This document shows positions 34,148-46,130 of a stretch of 64,000 nt of DNA, one piece after another. The notes beneath the pieces are model-generated. The model ran no database searches, was not told the origin of the DNA, and saw nothing but the letters and a program-made list of their open reading frames with translations. The position numbers and the translations under genes are program-made. The stretch is from Lonicera japonica (taxonomy: Eukaryota; Streptophyta; Magnoliopsida; Dipsacales; Caprifoliaceae): NCBI GenBank assembly GCA_021464415.1, contig CM038471.1, positions 13,692,073-13,756,072 of the forward strand, given 5' to 3'. The stretch's first letter is position 1; every line of letters begins with the position of its first letter.

Positions 34148-36605
34148 AGAGATACAAGCCTCATTGACAACGTGCAAAAAGAGTGAGTTATTACACTCAA
34201 GTACAGGCGGCCAAGTTATAGTATACTTAGAAAAGTCCAAAGTTGAATCACAGGGAAGGTAAGGAATCTATTTCTTCTAGGTATCTCTCTAGAGGGAAGA
34301 AGGAAAAAGAAAAGAAAAGATGATAGAATTGGGGAATAAAGAAGAAAATGAAACTAAATTAAAACTATTAATTAATTGAACTAAAACTAAAGGCAAATCT
34401 AATTCTATGGTACAAAAGTAAAGGGAATCTACAAGCGCAAGTTATCTACCTAAAAGGCTTCCTAAATGCACTAAGAGAACATGCAATTAAACTAGAATTA
34501 AATAAAAAAGTACACTAACTAAACAAATCAGAATATTAATGAAATTAAATTAATAAGAAACAAACGTTAAGGGTATCCGTAGTTAGGGAGTACAAAACTA
34601 GTCCAATAGGGTAATCCAAATCTAAGTTTAAACAAGATTTTTCTCTAAGATTTAGCTCATATACTCTCCAACCATCCAATTATATTGCTACTACAAGTAT
34701 ATGATAGCCCATGCGTAATAAAGACTATATATACTAGCTTTGAGTAATAGAATTCGATAGTGAAGATTATGACTTTGAAAAAGTGTAATTTAGAACTTAA
34801 TATTGCTAATATGTGACAAAATAATCCAAATTGATTAAATTTCTCAAAAATCAGTAGTTTAACACTCCTATAAGGTTTGAACGTGATTCAAAACAAATTC
34901 TTCTTAAAAAGAATGTCGAAAGTCAGAATTAGCACTTTTTCGGTATTTAAGCGAATAAATACAAAAACAGTGCCAAATTAGACAATTCACTTAAGAAACT
35001 AACCTAACTAATTAAAGGATAAATACCGTCCTCAAATTAGCCATGTTAGGGTTTTGGTGCAAAAATCCATGAATCGACATTTTTACGGTTCTTAATCAAA
35101 TGGAATCTTTGAGCTAACTTATGAAAATATATTTTTAACGCATGCAAAGATAAGAAAATACTCATTTAATCAGTATGTGATCTATAAACAATGGAAAAAT
35201 CATATTCAAACCTAGATTAGATTACATTCAAAGATTAATTACGTATTTTTCACTACGGACCCTTAACAAAGGATTTAGCTAGTCATAATCAAATCAAAGA
35301 TGAAAATAAACTTAAAAATCATGAAAAATACTCGAAACATACCTAATAATGTAGAAAATCAAATTTGAAAACTTTTGACTTTAGAATTTCTAAATTTCGG
35401 TTTAAAACAAAAAAATTACGACTAAAATAGTAAACAAACTCAAAACTGACAAAAACTTAACAAACTTGACTTAAACCCTAAAAATTCTGTAAAATTATAT
35501 TCTTAATGATGAATCATTCACACATGAATATCATGAAAAAACTATAAACTATTTAAATATAAAACTAGAATCAAGCATTAAACCAGCCCCGAAAACGAGG
35601 GTTTAAGGTTGATTCTAAAATATATATGATCTAAATTAACCAATCTATGAATAGTAAAGCAAACGAACAATCAAAAGCAATTAAATTGAAAGAAAACTGA
35701 AAACTAGGGTTTACCCGGTACGCGATTAAGACTTGAATTAAAAACTAAATTAAACGATGAATTAATGTTGAATACATTGATATTTCAGCCTCAAAATATC
35801 ATAAATAAACTAACCTAACAATAGTTATAAGGTTTTAAAGAAGAAAACTCTCAAATTCGATCTTCAGATGCAGCGCAAAAGTTCACAAAAAGGTCACGGT
35901 GCTCCCTGTCTCAATTTTAAATTGTTTCATACCCTAAAATATAAGATATCATCCCTTTTATATGATACATAAGTGTCTCAAGTCATGGTTTTAGTAACCC
36001 TAGAAGAAACGGGCCGAAACATGGCTTAAAATTGAATTTGAACATAAAATTGGGCCCCTTTCTTTATGATGGTTTTTTCTTTTACTCATAACTTTCTGCT
36101 CCGAATTTCGATTGATGCATCATTTTCGCCTACCCGTAGGTAATTTAAATATCTAAAACTTTTATTTCTGGAGATTTCTTCAAATTCTCAATGGATAAAA
36201 TTTTTGATCAACTACAACTTTGGACTTTTTACGACAATTCTTAGTTTTCTTTATAAACTTTAAGAATCGATTCAATTGAGCTTTTTTCCTCTTGGAATCA
36301 CTCTTGGACACTTGAATTCACTTCATTCATAATTAGGAACTTGCTATTCTCTTCCTGGTAGAGCTTTGGGGGTAGTTTGCTGAGTTTTCCTCGCCTCGGG
36401 CCTCGGAATGAATACAAAGTTCTTCTTCGGGCCTTCTTCTTGCACTTTTTCGCATTCAACCTTGTTTCTTGTATCCAACCTCAGTTGCTTAACCAATGTA
36501 GGCCTGCAAAATGGCTTAGTAGTATAAAAATATAATGCAATGCCTTCTTTTCACGCTTAAACTAAATTTACATGCAATTTTCGATTTTAGGTAGTAACTA
36601 GAAGC
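34148..36605. mobile_element. Insertion within copia gag, probably LTR-type, class unresolved
   Basis: About 2.4 kb of AT-rich non-coding sequence separates the gag zinc knuckle from the gag coiled-coil part. It contains a GAATCACAGGGAAGG word typical of a common plant LTR-associated repeat. I could not fix terminal repeats or a target duplication, so the boundaries are approximate. Confidence 0.45.
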
Positions 36606-37560
36606 TAATTGAGTCTTGTTTAAGTGATTAGAAATGTAATTTATGGGATCAATCATTCACATAGTACGAAAGCCACTCAAAACTCTACATTGAGTATTAA
36701 GGATGTTGGTGAAGGCCGTGAGAAAATTATTTCATTTGTTGTTGGGGTGAAGCAACATGCATCGGAGTCAGTCTCTAGGGGGGTGTTAACTCTAAGTATA
36801 CTTCATCCTAAAATTTATCCATTGTCCCCAAGGATGAGACTGAATAAGAATCTGATCTCGAAGTGGACTATGATTTAGCACTAGACAATCTGATTAAAGC
36901 CGAAAAATGTAACATTATGCTGTTAAAAAGGCTAAATGAAAGTGAACAAAAAGTGTACAAATCTAAATTGCAAGATCTCAAAGAAAATAATGCATCACTC
37001 ATGGCCCAGTTGTCTGAAGTAAAGTATACTATGAAAATTACTCTTGATATAATGTAAAGTTATAAGACAATCTTGAATATATCGTGGAAGTACATGATTG
37101 TTTCTTTCGCGAGGGTATGCATTTTGAAAAAGAAGTAGAGAAAATGGCATATCAAGATTGATCTTGAGAATATGTCTAAAAAGTTAGATCACATCTTAGC
37201 TGGGTCGGGTCACTTTGTAAAAGACAACCGAGGTCTGGGATAGAAAGGGGCACTCGCTTGAGTATTGCAGGTTTGCTCTAAAGCATTTGGCTTAGTACAC
37301 TCCCACAAAGCCTAACTCAGTTCCCGCATCTCCTAAGGGACAAGTTAAGGATAATGTAGAGTCTACCACTGTCAAGCCGATAGGTAAAAGTGGTAAAAAG
37401 AAGAAGAAAAGTGAAGAAGAGAGAACTTCTAAATCATCCAAACCTTGGTCCCCGAGGGAACCATTGCACTTAGCTAAGTACATTAAGAGTTTACCTAGCA
37501 CCAAAATAGTTGGTTGGATGGATGTGCTAGGTAAGCTGATTAGCTTTGGTTCGTGCTTGA
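36606..37560 (+). pseudogene. Copia gag C-terminal coiled-coil and spacer
   Basis: Pieces at 36,863-37,057 (DYDLALDNLIKAEKCNIMLL, then KSKLQDLKENNASLMAQLSE) form a leucine/glutamate-rich coiled coil. Further on come LAGSGHFVKDNRGLG-like sequence and a lysine/serine-rich tract (KSGKKKKKSEEERTSKSSK at about 37,385-37,440). The order matches the region between gag and protease in SIRE-like plant copia elements. Frames are broken several times. No protease, integrase or RT follows, so the element is truncated at about 37.6 kb. Confidence 0.65.
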
Positions 37561-38574
37561 GCTTTTTTGCTTTAGATACCGAAAGCTACTAATTTATATG
37601 GATAGGTTCGGTTGTGTTCGTTAGCTCCTCACTTAGATCCTGAGTCCAGTCCACATGCTCTTAATAATATGGGCTTGTTACTCACTCCTTGCTTATACTA
37701 ATGGCTATAAAATCGAGGAATTCTCTTAGGTTCCTATGATAATTCATTGGTAAAAATTCCTTGATTTGTAAGTGATGTGAAACAACAATTATAACCCAAA
37801 GTCTTATTTTCAAAATACTTAATATGAGATGACATGCATATGTGATATAGGAGTTTAATAGATTATAGATTGATCATTTAAATAACGTGAGTAAGTCATT
37901 ATATATCCCTCACATATATACTACACGATATATTTTGCATATGTTTAAATAATCACATAGGGGTAAACCATGAGTCTTTTTTTTGAAAATTTTATATGCT
38001 ACCATGCATGATCTACTTAGGAGGAAAAATATAAATGCCATTGTGATTATATGCAATGAGGATTATTGGTGATGTATGAATAAGAGTGAAAAAAAAACAT
38101 GTGAGCTGATAAGATGTAGAGGGGATGGAAAATAGTTGTCTGAATGGAGGGTGAAAACTATAGCTGGCTAAAAGGAAATTGCTGCCATTTATGAGAGATG
38201 AAAACCTCCATCATAATGTATATAAAATGCTTGCACAAAAGAAAATACATTACAAGAATATGTGAATTTGAGGGGAAAAAAGCTAGTCGAATAATAGTGG
38301 ATTGGAGACTTTTTAAGTTTTCATCACTGCATGGATGCACGGAAATGTTCAAAACTCATATTATATAAATGATGCATTGCTAAGTTCATTGTTATTAAGC
38401 ATATGGCATAAACAATCATATTATGTGCTAATTGGAGACATCATTTTAAATCACTCATTAACATAAAATCAACTGGTGCACTAGGACCCGTCCCACCTTT
38501 GGTACCTCTATGCGATGCGACAGAATGAGTACCATATAGATGGAGCCACTGGGAATAAAAGGAGATGGGCTTGA
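37561..38574. other. No gene recognised
   Basis: AT-rich sequence between the end of the copia remnant and the start of the older gypsy fragment. I see no domain, terminal repeat or RNA gene in it. Confidence 0.5.
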
Positions 38575-38642
38575 AAGTAATTCCCAAATCGGGTGATACC
38601 ATGTCGAGGCTTGACCTTAAGGAATACACAATCGCCCACTTT
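38575..38642 (-). pseudogene. Older gypsy element, chromo-side fragment
   Basis: The minus strand reads VGDCVFLKVKPRHGITRFG, the post-integrase region of plant gypsy pol, and breaks off. It is the left part of an older gypsy copy that the complete gypsy at 38643-50143 interrupts. The right part resumes at 50144. Confidence 0.75.
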
Positions 38643-40059
38643 TGTGACTCCCCAAATCCCGTTACGAGGGTTAAACCTCCGGGACTCAGTTAATCACGGG
38701 TGCCGTATGTCAACGGCAGGATTAAAATGACAATTCAAGATGACAAAACATGCAAAGTCTAGACGATAAAATTAAAATCCATAGTATATTTGCTAAAACA
38801 AGTCATACATTACAAGAAAAGACAAAACAAGATATAAACAACCCTCCAACGAGGTCCCAGCATAAGTTAATAATCACGGAATAACTCACAAGTCATAATA
38901 TCCAAAAAGTGTTTGCACACACAAATATATATATATATATATAACATGGGTAAAAGTTGAGGAGTATTGGTCCTTCAGTCGTGAAGGACCCTCGACTACA
39001 TAAGGGTACAAAGGCTATCTAAAAGGATACGTCATTTCCTTTCCCTTTCCCAAACGGTTCCGCTAAAGTACCTATAACAAAAATAATGGGGTAAGCCAAA
39101 CGGACTCAGTGGGAACCATATATAATAATTTTAAGAAGAAAGCATTAGTTAACTTAATGTGATAAAAATCTCACTACAATTCATAACCACTCATAACACA
39201 TAATCTGAATTGGTAGTTCATCAATCAAGCGACTATCCAGATGTCTAATAGGTCTACATTTCAGGCCTTTCAACCACGCGACAATAAAGCTTACACAATA
39301 TTTTTCTATACACGGTTTCAGGTCTTTCACCCAAGGGCACTGTGTCCCATCTTATAGTCCCAGCCTTTAGGGACCAACCTGTGACCAATCTATGGATATG
39401 ATATTGCAATCAAGCAATCACATATATCAAGATGGAATCCCATCACTTGGACGAACAATGATACAATTTAATTCAAGTGTTAAGGGCTATCAAGCAAAAC
39501 ATGTAGTCCAAGTGGATTTTTGTGTAAACGAAACATATAACTCCAAATAATAATTCTAGTAAGCTATTTATCACATATATGGGCCATTTGAACCATCAAT
39601 TTGATAAAACCAACAAGACCCCATCATTCACATATAAACCCATTTAGAATAGTTAGGGTTTTATCAAGAACAAGAAGAGAAATCATAATATAGTAATAAA
39701 AAGCTTAAAAGTATATTTTGATACTAGTTTCCCACCTCAATAGAACTTAATCTCGAGTTTGGAGAGTTTAACCAAACTAAATCGCCTGAATTTTGAAATC
39801 CCCCCAAGTAGTTGCTTCTTGCCATAACAATGGTGGATGATGAGATGAAGAAGAATATGGAGATGAAAGTGGTAGAAATGATGATCCTAAGTTCCCATCT
39901 TGAATCAAGGATGAAATCCCCCAAGAAACCCTCAAATTCGCCCCTCTCTTTCTCTCTATAAGTTTTGAACTCGATGGTGTGCAGAATGAGAAGAAATGGT
40001 TTATTTAGAGGTTAAAAATCGGGTCAAAAATGGTCTATTCTGATGAGTAAGATTGATCT

Positions 40060-41476
40060 TGTTGGTCGGAAAACAACCCTAGAGGGGGTGAATAGGATTT
40101 TTTAAAAACTTAATGCGGAATTAAAAAAACTTTTCGAAAATGTTTAAGCAAAACAAATTTACTAAACAAATATAATAAGGAATGCAAGTAATGAATCAAT
40201 CAAGCAATCAGTCCCAAGAGCAATCAATAAATATAAATGCAATCAAATAAGGAGCTTGAGTTAGAAAGATTAAACTAATTCAAAGTCCAAGGATTTTTGT
40301 CCTCATGGTTTTGGTTTACCAAATCATAGTCCGCGCTCGGTTAGTTCCCCGAGAAGTTCCACTAATTCCAATCTTATTCCAGGTGAAAATCAAACCTTTA
40401 CAATTGTTGTTGTCTCACTACACTCTACAAGTATTGTTATATCACAATACTCTCACAAGAATCCCTCTTGCTAATCTATGAGATTTACTTCTCACAAATA
40501 TTAAACAAAAATTTACCTTATTGTTTTCCTATGAGATTTACCTCTCACAATTTGAATATAGATTGTTTGGTGATTCACACCATTGAACAACAACTCTAAG
40601 GTGTTTAAGAAATACAATTGAAGCTCACACTAGAGTTGCTTATTTAATCAAGATTTAGCTCAATAAGAATGATTGATCAAAAACAATTTCTTGAATATTT
40701 TGATATTGAAGATAGATGAAGTATGGAGTATATAAATGATTCAAGGTGGTCAAAATGTGTCTTAGATAGTGTATATATAGTCCCAAAAGTGATATAGCCG
40801 TTTTTGTGGTTTGGTAGAAGTTTGGTACCAAAAATGGTAAAAAAATTAGAAATCCAATGGCTATATTCTGGGTCATCAGTCGACTGATGGATCAAACTGT
40901 CCATCAGGCTATAAGGCCAAGAATCCCAATTTTTACACTTTTGCATATAAGATTCAAGATCAATTCTAATGCTTTGGGGACCTTAAAAATAAGTTCCTAA
41001 GACACCTATTTTTGAAATTAATATGAATTTATTTCAAAACCGATTTTTGCTAGAATGATGTTTTGAAATGATTTTAGTTTAAACTTTATTTTGATCAATC
41101 TAAGAATGTTATATCAAAACGTATGAGCTATATAAATAATCAAATAAGAAATTTTACATAAATCCTAAGCACTCACTCAAATATCAAATGAACGAGTCTT
41201 TGAATGCTTCGATTTGATTTTTCAATTTGATCTTCATTTGAAGCTTTTGTCTTGAAGCTTATACATGTGATCATTGATCTTTTGAGCTTCATGGATTTGT
41301 ATTGTGATGAGATTGATCTTCTTGTCTTATCCAATGCTGCTTATAGAGGAATGATCTCGGTTTGGACTAATCGGTTATAGATTGAATGATGATTGAAATG
41401 TGGCTATAATAACTTCAACACACATGATTGATTTATTGTTATTATTAAAATAAGATTAAGACCTTCTAGGTCAACA
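40060..41476 (-). mobile_element. Solo LTR nested in gypsy 3' LTR, 1.4 kb
   Basis: It begins TGTTGGTCGG and ends AGGTCAACA, with TGTTG/CAACA termini. The perfect 5-bp duplication GATCT lies at 40055-40059 and 41477-41481. The sister LTR at 49,615-49,660 has no insertion. It carries a CCTAGAGGGGGTGAATAGG word seen widely in plant repeats. A TATATATA box lies on the minus strand at 40772-40779, giving minus orientation. The superfamily is not clear. Confidence 0.9.
40772..40907 (-). promoter_or_regulatory. Palindrome plus TATA box in solo LTR
   Basis: CATCAGTCGACTGATG (40874-40889) is a perfect 16-bp palindrome. It overlaps an inverted repeat CTGATGGA...TCCATCAG (40884-40907, 8-bp spacer). On the minus strand a TATATATA box lies about 95 bp downstream (40779-40772). 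This is the clearest promoter-proximal placement among the LTR palindromes here. Confidence 0.72.
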
Positions 41477-41484
41477 GATCTTAT

Positions 41485-41627
41485 TAGTAAGATAGATCTT
41501 AGTCTGGGTAAAAAGTGCATTGGTTTGGTTTATCAACAATTTCTGATGAGTAAGATTGATCTTACTTTGGGCAAAAAGTGTTTTGTTTTAAATCTGCCCA
41601 AAATTGACCCTAATAAGATCGATCTTA
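41485..41627. promoter_or_regulatory. AGTAAGATCGATCTTACT palindromes, 3' LTR copy
   Basis: Degenerate copies AGTAAGATAGATCTTAGT (41485-41502) and AGTAAGATTGATCTTACT (41549-41566), and an intact core TAAGATCGATCTTA (41614-41627), match the two perfect copies in the 5' LTR. The changes at the central CG are of the type expected from cytosine deamination. Confidence 0.7.
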
Positions 41628-42038
41628 CTCGGTTCAGCAATAAGTTCGCCTGTTGCATTGACCCTTTGGTCCCCAAGATGCTGGAATCTCATCTCGGGCC
41701 AAACACGAAACTTGTAGAGGGGAACGATACGGAACTTTTGGAACTAACGGGGACTCATTTGGATATCAAATAAAGAAGTTATGGCCTCCTAAAAATGGCA
41801 AAAATTTTAGAAATCGCATAAGGTCAAAACATGCAATTAATGCCTCAATTTCAATTCGAACCACCTGAACCATGGAACGATTGATCCCATAAACTAAGTT
41901 ATGCTATTATGGAATAATTAATGAGTTGAACCACATAAAACAAACCTAAATCTCAATATGACTCATCCAAAATGACATTTAGCAACTAAATGAAAATGAA
42001 ACAGAAATGACATGGATAATCAAACTAGGGGTGTTACA

Positions 42039-42051
42039 ATCTCCCTTCCTT
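42039..42051 (-). promoter_or_regulatory. Gypsy polypurine tract
   Basis: On the minus strand AGGAAGGGAGAT abuts the first base of the 3' LTR (TGTAACACC). It is preceded by CGGGGACGAAATTTCC. Position and purine content fit the plus-strand priming site. Confidence 0.85.
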
Positions 42052-42202
42052 AGGAAATTTCGTCCCCGAAATTGGAATAGGAAGATTATAATGTACCTCA
42101 TTGAAACAGGTGTGGATACTTAGTTTGAATTTCTGATTCAAGCTCCCAAGTGGCTTTTTCTACTCCGTGGTGTTGCCAAATGACCTTTAACAGAGGAATC
42201 AC

Positions 42203-42700
42203 TCAATTTTGAAGAACTTGCTCTCTTCGATGGATTATAGCTACCGGCCAAGTTTCATAGGAAACATCCTCATTGATATCTAACTCTTGGGTAGTAATGA
42301 CATATGATGGATCCAGTCCATACTTTTGCAACATGGAGACATGGAACATATTATGAATACATTGGAGTGAAGGAAGTAGAGCTAGACGATAAGAAACTAA
42401 CCTAACTAGTTCGGTAACCTTAAACGGTCCAATGTACTTAGGGTCCAACTTCCCCTTGTTTCCAAAACGTACAACGCTATGATGGGGCTTAACCTTAACA
42501 AACACGCAATCACCCACTTTAAACTCGAGAGGTCGACGTCTCCTATCAGTGTAACTCTTTTGACGACTTTGGGAAGTAACCAGGCATTGCTTAATTATCT
42601 TGACTTTTTCTGTGGTTTCCTGCACTAACTGCGGCCCAAGTAACGAAGCTTTACCGGCTTCAGTCCAACACACCGGTGATCTATAAGGTCTACCATACAA
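42203..42700 (-). pseudogene. Gypsy integrase C-terminus and chromodomain-like tail
   Basis: The 165-residue frame begins MYGRPYRSPVCWTEAG and runs through QSRQKSYTDRRRRPLEFKVG, VFVKVKPHHSV, FGNKGKLDPKYIGPF and FHVSMLQKYGLDPSYV to a final DVSYETWPVAII segment. This is the standard C-terminal integrase and linker of plant gypsy elements, followed by a chromodomain-like region thought to steer insertion to chromatin. The frame is open over this part but is cut off from upstream integrase by stops and a small duplication at about 42,690-42,715. Confidence 0.85.
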
Positions 42701-43588
42701 GGTCTACCATACAAGGCCTCATAAAGAGCCATACTAATGCTAGCCTGGAAACTATTGTTATAAGTGAATTCGGAAAGTTGTAGATAATCATCCTAATTAC
42801 CTCGAAAATCTAAAACACAAGCTCTTAGCATATCCTCGAGAATTTGAATTGTCTTCTTCGAATGCCCATCAGTTTAAGGATGAAAGGCTGAACTAAAGTT
42901 TAGTCTTATGCCCATGGCTTGCTGGAGGGCCTCCCAAAACTGAGAAGTGAATCGAGGATCACGGTCAGACACAATCGACAACGGTATTCCATGGAGCTTA
43001 ACTATCTCATTTACATAAAGCCTTGCTAGTTTCTTTAAGGAGTTTATTTCACGAATCGGTAGAAAATGGGACGACTTGGTAAGATGATCAACTATTACCC
43101 ACACTGCATCGTGTTTCCTTTAGGTTCTCGGTAATCCCATTAGGAAATCCATAGTAATATTTTCCCACTTCCACTCGAGAATAGGAAGAGGTTGAAGTTG
43201 TCCACCGGGTTTTTAGTGCCCAATCTTGATACACTGACACAACAAGCAGTGCAAAATGGAGAATGCTACATCATGCTTTATACCTTGCCACCAATATGTG
43301 CGTTTCAGATCCCGGTACATCTTAATGCTACCCGGATGGATGGTAAACTTAGGATTATGGGCTTTGGCCAAAATAGTTTGCTTCAATTCATTATCAAAAT
43401 AAGGTACAATCAATTTCCCTTTATATCAAAGGCCACCATCATTTCCTAGGAAAATGTTCTCCATTTGTACACCAGATAAAATCTTATTCCGACATTCCAT
43501 TAAATTTTCATCGTTTTCCTGTCTCGCAATCACTTAATCTTGTAAGATTTCTAAATTAGGTACACCATTTTGAAAATAGTTTGCTTCA
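42701..43588 (-). pseudogene. Gypsy integrase zinc-binding and catalytic domains
   Basis: Reading on the minus strand from 43,588: sequence ending GGL-YKG, then the H2C2 zinc-binding part H-x3-4-H...CLLCQCIK (43,413-43,213; AHNPKFTIHPGS, YRDLKRTYWWQGIKHDV). The DDE core follows: [13 protein letters not shown], VWVIVDHLTKSSHFLPI, SLKKLARLYVNEIVKLHGIP, SIVSDRDPRFTSQFWEALQ and FSSAFHPQTDG. The second catalytic Asp is visible in SDRDPRF. Several stops (near 43,100, 42,870 and 42,800) break the frame. Confidence 0.9.
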
Positions 43589-44896
43589 TGTAGCCTCCAT
43601 CACGACACCTCAAGGCCGAAACATTATCAAAATACAGGATGGTATTGAAATACAAGTCCTCAATTTCCCTTTATATCAAAGGCCACCATCTAGAATTTCC
43701 TAGTAAACAAAAATGAAAATTTTTTTTTTTTTGCCTTCCCACCCATTCTCAGTGAACATCCCTTCTTTTGTAAAGAGAAACATATATAAAAGTATGACCA
43801 GATAAAATTTTCCTCAGTAATTTGTAAAAAGATTATTCCGACATATATTCCATTATCTTCTAATTTTCATCAGATGTATCACATACATTTTCCTTAATTA
43901 TCTCGCATCCATTCCATATACAATCTATATATACTTAATCTTGTAAGCCTTAATTAGGCATCCATTCCATATAACCGCTAAATGGGCATAGTATCATAAA
44001 CATAACAAGCCTTAATTATCAGGCACGCATCCATTCCATATACACATCCTCTACTATATATTGGGCATCAGATGTATCACAAACATAACTGCTCTGCCTT
44101 AATTATGGCATCCATTCCTTACACACTAGCCCTAAATCAGATGTATCATAAACATACCGCTCTTGCTGGAGCATCCATTCCATATACACTCCTAGCCCTA
44201 TAAATATGCATCAGAGCCTCCTTTATACTTAATTATTAGGCACGCATCCATTCCATATACACATCCTCTACTATATATACTGGGCTCAAGTATCACATAA
44301 ATAACCGCCTATAGCCTTAATTAAACGCATCCATTCCATATACAATCCTCTACTATATATACTGGGCATGTGATCACATTGCTCTATGCCTTAATTATCA
44401 GCTAAGCATCCATTCCATATACACATCCTCACATATGCAGATGTACTACACCGCTCTTAGCCTTAATTATCAAACCCAAATCATACAAAAAAAAATTCTA
44501 AATTTACCAAAAATTATCCCAAAGATAATTTAAAGGCTTCCAGCATCAAAATGTTAACCAAATGGTGAACCGAGATTGAAACTCTAAAAGTGTGCTTTCA
44601 AAGTCATTTTTTCTAGTCTTTCAAGTACTCTAGAGAGATAAAGCTTAAAATCCAAAAATGAGCCCTTTCTCTCTGTCTCTTGTCGGCCAAACAATGGAAA
44701 AAGGAAGGCAAGTCTTAGATTTCTCTAGATAATTTGAGTAAATTACAACATTTTATCCCATACTTACAAAATCTTACTATCAACCCCAAACTTTCTAAGT
44801 CCACTCTAAACTTATGTTATACAAGATCCAGGATTAATCAATATTCCTAAAATTTACTTCGAGGATTCGGGTCTAAATTACGCTAATTCAACTACA
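43589..44896. mobile_element. 1.3 kb insertion between RNase H and integrase, with odd repeat array
   Basis: RNase H sequence stops after SDHKNTL at 44,892 and integrase N-terminal sequence resumes at about 43,588. Between them is non-coding sequence with TGTAG...CTACA ends but no clear 5-bp duplication. Part (43,655-43,960) looks like the neighbouring 43,412-43,560 sequence with extra words interspersed. The rest of the left half is an irregular tandem array (see 43,860-44,470). It could be a decayed LTR or a sequence-assembly artefact. Confidence 0.5.
43860..44470. repeat. Irregular tandem array (CATCCATTCCATATACA)
   Basis: The words GCATCCATTCCATATACA, CCTCTACTATATA, GGGCATCAGATGTATCA, AACATAACCGCTC and CCTTAATTATCAGGCA recur about nine times in nearly the same order. 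Unit lengths vary because words are shortened or skipped. Such irregularity is unusual for an ordinary satellite. Confidence 0.8.
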
Positions 44897-46130
44897 GGGT
44901 ATTCTTATGATCGGATAACACTTCGAACTTTTCTCTGTACAAGTAATGGCACCAAATTTTCAACACAAACACAACGGCGGCAAGTTCAAGGTCATGTGTA
45001 GGATAGTTTTTCTCGTGAGTCTTCAACTGATGCGATGCATATGCAATTACATGTTCAAGTTGCATTAAAACACAGCCTAAGCCCAAACGAGATGCATCAC
45101 AGTAGATAATGTAGCTTAAGCCTCTCTCTGGCAAGGTTAAAACTGGGGCAGTAGTCAAACAATACTTTAGCAATTAAAATCTTCTTTGCAACAGTCATCC
45201 CATACAAAGGGTACACCTTTCTGGGTTAGGCGGGTAAGGGGAGCAATTATGCGTGAAAAGTTTTCGACAAACCGTCAATAGTAACCAGCCAGCCCAAGAA
45301 AACTACAAATTTCTGAGACATTGGCTGGTCGACTCCAACTCAATATAGCCTTGACTTTGTCTGGATCCACAGAGATAAATCCTCGTGACACAATGTGCCC
45401 TAAAAATTCCACTTCATCTCTCCAAAAGTTGCACTTAGAAAATTTTGCATAGAGTTGATGATCCCTAAGTAATTAAAGTGCAATATGTAGGTGCCTCTTA
45501 TGTTCAGCCTCAGTGCGGGAATAGATGAGGATATCGTCAACGAAAACTACCACGAACTGATCCAGAAAGGGTCAAAATATGCGATTCATAAGGTCCATAA
45601 ATGCAGCTGGTGCATTAGTTAACCCAAAGGACATAACTAAGAACTCAAAAGGACCATAGCGAGTGTGGAAGGCGATTTTTAGAATATCCATCTCACGAAC
45701 ACGTAATTGGTGATATCCCGAGCGCAAATCGATCTTAGAGAAGAAATAAGCACTTCGAAGTTAATCAAATAGATAATCACCGATATGCGGAAAGGGGATA
45801 CTTGTTCTTAATGGTGACTCGGTTCAATTGTCGATAATCAACACATAGATGAAGAGACACGTCAGCCTTCTTCGTGAAAAGAACTGGTGCTCCCCACGGG
45901 GATGAGCTGGGTTGAATGAACCCTTTTGTTAAAAGGTCTTCCAGTTGAGATTTTAGCTCTTTAAGCTCAATCGAAGTTAGGTGATAAGGTGTAATCGAGA
46001 TTGGTGCAGTTCCTAGCACTAATTCAATGCTAAACTCAATTTCCCGATACGGAGGTAAACTATAGAAATCATCTGGAAACACATCAAGAAATTTTTTAAT
46101 TACCAGGACATCGCTAGGAGTTAAAGGAGT
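44892..46130 (-). pseudogene. Gypsy reverse transcriptase and RNase H
   Basis: From 46,082 the minus strand reads [49 protein letters not shown] and [18 protein letters not shown]. After a frameshift near 45,780 come [32 protein letters not shown] and the active site FVDD (45533-45544, in [12 protein letters not shown]). Then [11 protein letters not shown] and [10 protein letters not shown] lead into the RNase H block [42 protein letters not shown] and VLSDHKNTL. The catalytic aspartates of both enzymes are visible, but stops and shifts occur throughout. Confidence 0.93.

Larger units (their letters stand above)
38643..42038 (-). repeat. Gypsy 3' LTR (with nested solo LTR)
   Basis: It runs from TGTGACTCCCCAAATCCC to GGGGTGTTACA and is collinear with 48238-50143, for example over GTGCCGTATGTCAACGGCAG (38,700 and 48,294). 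Removing 40060-41481 leaves about 1.97 kb. The two LTRs differ at many sites and indels, so the insertion is not recent. Confidence 0.92.

Noticed and set aside
43860..44470. Centromeric-type satellite
   Set aside because: Units are too irregular in length and content, and the array is only about 0.6 kb within one retroelement.
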